22,644 bases of DNA, from NCBI GenBank assembly GCA_900095095.1, contig FMBT01000694.1, forward strand, positions 1 to 22,644, in the 5' to 3' direction. The position numbers were made by a program, and so were the translations under genes. This DNA is from Fragilariopsis cylindrus CCMP1102. Taxonomy: Eukaryota > Bacillariophyta > Bacillariophyceae > Bacillariales > Bacillariaceae. The notes beneath the pieces are model-generated. The model searched no databases and was not told the origin of the DNA. It saw only the letters and a list, made by a program, of their open reading frames with translations. Below, one piece after another: positions 18,041-22,644 of this stretch. The stretch's first letter is position 1. The number at the start of each line of letters is the position of its first letter.

Positions 18041-18576
18041 GCTTCTTTAACCTTGTTTCTTTGCTTTCCCCCTAAAACTTATTTCGGGGGCGAGGCGAGA
18101 GATATGCGCGGATCGGATGGAGCAATCACAGTTCTTGTTTGATGTTTGATGTTAGTAGGATTTTCGCTACCAAAAAAACAACACATCACAACACAGTACT
18201 GCCTGTTACATACACTACAACACATCATCATTACGTTTGCAGTCTGCCTTTGTCATTATCATTGCAGAACGAACGCTATATGTATTGGAGTAGAGCAGCG
18301 TTATTGATTGCTGCTGATACTGCCTACTTGACTTGACTTGTTAGGCAGGGTTGCTAACTACTTTACTAGGTGAGAGAGAGATCTCAAATATAGACCAGAG
18401 TTTAGTTTGTTAGTTAGTTAGTTATAAACTTATTACACATTCGGTTGTTGGAGAAATAAGAAGGAGGGATCGAGTGTAGGACTGTGACGAAAAATAGGTG
18501 GAGAAAGAGAGAGAGGAGGGATCGAGTGTAGGACTGTGAAAATAGGTGGAGAGAGAGAGAGAGAAAGAGAGAGAGA
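18041..18576. promoter_or_regulatory. Upstream region of the plastid-targeted gene, with 52-bp tandem repeat
   Basis: No supported ORF. A 52-bp unit starting ggagggatcgagtgtagg occurs at 18463 and 18515, followed by a GA-rich tract that runs to the base before the ATG at 18577. There is a ttagttagttagtta run near 18410. This is probably promoter and 5' UTR. Confidence 0.6.
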
Positions 18577-19888
18577 ATGATGGTAGTTTATTATTCGTCA
18601 GCTGTTATAATCTTACTATTCGCTCTAAATGTAGCTGCTTGCTGTAATAGTAGCAGTGGATTTGGATTTGGATATGGATTTGGCTGTATTAGCGTTTCTG
18701 CTTTTACTATGGTCGTTCCTTATTCAACAATAACAAGCCGTAGTACTACTTTCGACAATAGGGTATCGCAGCTGCACTATTATGATTGGACTGCTACTGG
18801 ATCCATTAGTAGTAGTAGAAACGACAGTCACAATAAAGGGATATTAAAAAGAAGAAGAACGAGACAATCACCTCAGCTTTCTCTGTCAACATTCGATGAT
18901 GACGACGAAGACAATAGCAGTAGTTGCAATAGTCCAAATAATATTGTAATTATGGATTGGGAATGTTTATTAGATTCATTACCATATCATGTGAATATTG
19001 GTATATATTCCGCATGTAAATTATGGCCACATTTGAATGCATTATGTAATTTTGATACTGATTCACAATGGTTAAAAAATAAATTATATTCTATATCACA
19101 TGTATTATCCTATCCAAATGGGCAGCAAGATAATAACTACCATTTAGGTTGTGAATTTGCATTAGCAACACGATTAATTTTAGAAGAACAAGCACTTGAT
19201 AAGAATCAATCAACTGGTAAAAAAGGTAAATATGCACGTAAATATCATCCACGTACTACTATTAATGGTAATAGTAATGGAGGTAAAGGTAAAGACGATG
19301 ACAGTAGTAGACAAGAAGAAATAGATGAGGATGAGGATGATGATGAACAAGAAGAAGAAGATGAGAATGAGGATGAGGATGAGAATGAGGATGAGGATGA
19401 GGATGATGATGATGATGATACAATACGTCCATTAACAGTTGGTGAACTTTCTATAAATTGGAGAGAATATATACGTGAAACATTACTTATCAAGTATGCA
19501 GTAGTAGTTAATGCCGATGGAAAAAAGAAATATATTAATCCATTAGAAGAATTAGATGAAATCATTGAAGAATATGTATTGCATTCAAAGATCGACGATG
19601 ATTTCCTGCTACCATTATTTTCACAAACCAAATTTGCATTACGGAATACTGCTAGTGATACTAGTACTAAGATAATAGTAAGAGTATCACATGAATATGA
19701 TAACAATATTGTAACAAAAAGTTTCGCGAGTCAAAGAATAGTATCATCATCTTCATCATCACCGGAAAAGATTTTATATAGTAATGATCATAATAGTATT
19801 GCAATTTTACTCAAGCACGAAGAGGAGGATTGTAACAATGATGAAAACAACAATGATGACATTACATGTTTACGTGAAATAATGAAAC

Positions 19889-19923
<35 letters not shown>

Positions 19924-20640
19924 ACTAATACTAACACTGGTCAACAACAACAACAAACAATTAAAACTGAAACAGAAACAGAAGCAGAGATAGTAATACC
20001 ATCGATAATATGGATTGATAATTCATGGAATAGATTACGTAGTTTAGTACCAGCGTTTGGTGATTCGATGCCAGGACAACAATTGAACAACAGTAGTAAT
20101 AAAGCAAAGTGTGATGTACAATGGTTGACGTCGTTGGATAATAATAATAATAATAATAATAATGATAATATCAATGATGACAATAATGATGATGCCGCCG
20201 CCGTAGATAATGATAAAAATGGTAGTGACAACAACAACAATAATGATAATGACAATAATGGAAAACTAGTAATGAACTCGTCGTCCGTTTGGTTGAGTTT
20301 ATATTTAGCAGAATGGCCTGCGACGTCTACAGAAGTAACAACAACAGCATCAACAGCAACAAGAACAAGAACGAACAATTCTTCAGATAATAATAATAAT
20401 AACAACAACAAGAGTGTCGTGTCATCTTCAGACTCAGGTTCGTCGTCATCATCATCATCAAATCCTTCCACTACGTCTACTGCTACTACTACTGCTGCTG
20501 CTGCTACTTTATCATCAACAGATTTACTACGATATAAATCATCCTATCATGAAGATTCAATGGTATATCCATGGACGGATTTATTATCATGGAATGATGC
20601 GGAAGATATAATAATACCAAATATATATGGTGGTCTATAA
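18577..20640 (+). CDS. Plastid-targeted diatom protein with possible degenerate HAD-like motif and many homopeptides
   Basis: 687 residues. The N-terminus has a hydrophobic signal (about 3-22) and a VSA|FTM junction at 42/43, a diatom plastid-import mark. Conserved-looking blocks alternate with low-complexity insertions. These are IVIMDWECLLDSLPYHVNIG and SACKLWPHLNAL (123-156), HLGCEFALATRLILEEQ (189-205), RPLTVGELSINWREYIRETL, IIWIDNSWNRLRSLVPAFGD, VWLSLYLAEWP, and YPWTDLLSWNDAEDIIIP at the end. Insertions are acidic D/E, A11, N and S tracts. From memory these blocks resemble an uncharacterised diatom protein family. The first block looks like HAD motif I (DxDG..DS) with the second Asp changed to Glu and Gly to Cys, so catalysis is doubtful. 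The HAD link is inference; the coding call and plastid targeting are firmer. It has no obvious operon-like partner. Confidence 0.85.
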
Positions 20641-21063
20641 TATAATATAATATAATATAATAGCAATAGCAATATAATAGCAAGGACTATAACGACGACG
20701 ACAGAAGAATACAACGCCACGACTTACCGAAAACCGTGATGATCCGCCATTATTAAAGGTCGTCGTCGCGCTAGTACAGTAGACTACCGGTCGGACGGAC
20801 AGAAGACTAGTCTATATACGACCACGAACGAACGAACAATAGCTTCTTATCTTCTATGCCTCCTAGCAGAGAATGAGTCGCACTGATTTTGTAGATACGA
20901 CGTAGAAGAACTGCACTTTTCACGTGTTACTATTTTTTTCTTCGTAAAACGGCATAACACACTTTTTTTACTATTTATTTATTTATTATTTATTTATTAT
21001 TTTGCGATATGATAGTTATTTGTGTATGTCCTTCGGATAGACTACCGTGGCGGATGGTCTAAA
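20641..21063. other. Convergent intergenic region, no gene seen
   Basis: It begins with a (TATAA)n run directly after the stop of the plastid-targeted gene (20638-20662). It also holds a gaacgaac repeat near 20826 and a tattta-rich tract at about 20970-21002. Confidence 0.55.
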
Positions 21064-21554
21064 TTAAGGGCAAGAAATTTTTTTGTAGGTAATTGGCATA
21101 GCGTCAGTGTGTAAACCAGTAATCTGACTAAAGGCACCATCCAGACAATCAAAATGTTTTGTTCCTCCAGCACCACTATTGATTACTTGAATCTTAGCGC
21201 TTCCTGCACGAGCTCCTTCTGGTGTTCTACCCCCATTGATTTACCACCATCGTAGCTAATCTCGTAACAATCGCCACATGCGGCACCCTTTTCACCGTCA
21301 TTAAAGATATCTTTACTCACCGCACAATAATGATGTGATTTCGTCATGGTAGGCGTTAGATTATAAGGGTAGTGAAGGCATTCCACTATCACTATAATCT
21401 CCTTTATCATCCCACCACGTCATAAAGTTTGTAGGTTCTTTGACGCTCTCGGAGAGCTCACGTTGATTGCTATCATCCCGATACGAGCATTAACAGAACC
21501 AATAGACATAATAGCCATTGCTGCAGGAGTAAAAATAGTTGTTGAAAATTTCAT
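21064..21554 (-). CDS. Secreted expansin-like protein (DPBB/EG45 domain only), three frameshifts
   Basis: The start at 21554 gives a signal peptide MKFSTTIFTPAAMAIMSIGSVNA. Three frames must be joined. The first leads into DDSNQRELSESVKEPTNF. The next holds HHYCAVSKDIFNDGEKGAACGDCYEISYDGG. The last holds GSAKIQVINSGAGG, then KHFDCLDGAFSQITG, and ends in ITYKKISCP before the stop at 21064-21066. The ACGDCY centre, the HFD motif followed by AF..I and the closing Y..SC are hallmarks of the six-stranded double-psi beta-barrel of expansins and EG45-like proteins, which loosen polysaccharide networks without hydrolysis. There is no room for an expansin carbohydrate-binding second domain. Shifts map to C or G runs at 21477-21479, 21367-21369 and 21230-21234. 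About 163 residues if repaired. It may be a pseudogene or an intact gene with assembly indels. Confidence 0.75.
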
Positions 21555-22297
21555 GTTGTTTGTTTGATTGTGTTGGTAATTTGATTTGCTTTCTTGTGTA
21601 TTGTATTTTGGTGGGTCTATTATTTGTTTTTCAAAAGTTAGTTGGAAATATCTTGTCATGTTTGCTGCAGCGCCACTGGTCTGCTATGGCAATGTCATAC
21701 TGTGCTCCTCATGTAGACATCGCTCATCGCCCGCTGAACTGGGAACGACCGGTACGTATGCGACTCCTCTTCGGATTCTATGTTCTATCACCTCATCTAC
21801 CACCCACATCACTTCACTCAAGAATTGTAATGCTTTGATTTCGCGTTTATGTTGTTCCTTGTAAGATGGTTGGTCCATTGTACATATTCTTGTTGACTTC
21901 GTTACGATATCATCCATATTATGTATCTTCTTTACCTCACCAGGTCTTAGAATCGTATGCAACATTCATGAATCCATTTGGTAATATTTAATGATTGATT
22001 CTTCATTCACCGCGCTACTACGTGATCGATTTACTGCACGTACCGTGGGAACTAGTAGTCGTGCATATTTCACAACGACGTTAATTAACCTTTTCTCGTC
22101 TGAATCATTTTTTGATCACCTTCTTGACACATCGCGGTGAACAGTAATGGTATGTGCCTTTTCAATATCTCGCGCCACCAAAAAAAGCAGCGTAGTAGTA
22201 TGCATTACAGTACTGTCATGTAGCAAGCGTGCGACTCGACAAATCAATAACAAGCTCACAATATTCTTATGTCCATCACAAGTATAACAAAACAAAA
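21555..22297. other. Upstream flank of the expansin-like gene; one weak ORF
   Basis: It holds a 93-codon - strand ORF (21684-21965) with a fairly balanced composition (VMWVVDEVIEHRIRRG) but no recognised motif, signal or splice context. I do not call it a gene. The rest is AT-rich and featureless to my reading. Confidence 0.45.
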
Positions 22298-22390
22298 CAA
22301 TTCACACTGCTTTATTGACCGGTGACCATACAAACAAAAATAACAATTCACACTTAGCTTATGACCGGTAACCAAGCAAACAAATAATAA
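22298..22390. repeat. 46-bp tandem duplication with ACCGGT
   Basis: Two copies start at 22298 and 22344 with caattcacact. Each has a TGACCGGT.ACC palindromic stretch followed by a caaacaaa-rich end. They are diverged by several bases. Confidence 0.75.
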
Positions 22391-22644
22391 ACAACAACAG
22401 TAACCAATTTAAGATCTGACAACTCTTTTACGGAGGATCCAACGTACTAAATAATTCATAGTAAAAAATATATATCGCACAAAACCGCACAACCTGTCTA
22501 AAAGAATATTCCTCAACGGGCTTATTTTTATTTATTTTTTACATACCGTTTTACAACAAAATCGCTATCTATAATAGAACCATTATATCATAAGATAGAG
22601 GAATGCATCACGAGAATACTATTTGTTGAGAGAGAGAGAGAGAG
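22391..22644. other. AT-rich right end with a GA microsatellite at the edge
   Basis: No ORF. The window ends inside a (GA)n run beginning near 22630, so its full length is not visible. Confidence 0.6.

Noticed and set aside
19245..20471. Minus-strand ORFs opposite the plastid-targeted gene
   Set aside because: They are Ser- and Leu-run mirror images of the D/E and N tracts on the + strand.
21684..21965. 93-codon minus-strand ORF
   Set aside because: The composition is plausible but there is no motif, signal or splice context; left as part of the flank.

Overview
The window looks like nuclear DNA from a diatom (photosynthetic stramenopile). Three things point that way. Two proteins carry bipartite plastid presequences with a signal peptide followed by an A|F junction (VNA|FAP and VSA|FTM). 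One of these is a member of the LCIB/theta-type carbonic anhydrase family. The secreted proteins have the Pro/Thr/Ser linkers and the LRR style common in diatoms. The DNA is AT-rich with many in-frame microsatellites (poly-D/E, S, N, A), uses the standard code, has at least one clear GT-AG intron, and contains a pol III tRNA gene.

Layout. Positions 1-3371 hold two convergent genes for secreted proteins: a 5'-truncated + strand gene with a possible GPI-type tail, and a - strand PT-rich protein ending in a 27-bp minisatellite. Positions 3372-4747 are non-coding with palindromes and a diverged duplication. Positions 4748-7102 encode an NSUN2/Trm4-like RNA cytosine-5 methyltransferase. Positions 7103-11900 are repeat country: a 189-bp satellite (8013-9245), a diverged duplication of about 500 bp, a possible membrane-protein exon and a 15-C run. 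tRNA-Gly(UCC) is at 11936-12006. A disordered repeat protein with basic repeat junctions (12431-13600, -) follows. Next comes the plastid-targeted LCIB-family gene (13935-15263, -, one intron, one probable indel), divergent from a GC-rich FkbM-type methyltransferase (15976-17094, +). A decayed LRR gene (17416-18036, -), a plastid-targeted diatom-type protein with a possible degenerate HAD-like motif (18577-20640, +) and a frameshifted secreted expansin-like protein (21064-21554, -) complete the set.

The most interesting stretch is 15264-18040. The promoter between the LCIB-family gene and the FkbM gene has two 24-bp direct repeats, each with a TACGTCA core, the core of the CO2/cAMP-responsive elements known from a diatom carbonic anhydrase promoter. 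The GC-rich FkbM gene lies between two 46-bp near-identical direct repeats spaced exactly 2,200 bp, each with a small hairpin, which suggests an inserted or transferred cassette.

Several minus-strand genes carry single-base frameshifts at short C runs (G runs in the message), while three long ORFs elsewhere are intact. This may be assembly error or real decay, and it decides whether the LCIB-family, expansin-like and PT-rich genes are functional. All family assignments were made by eye, without database searches.
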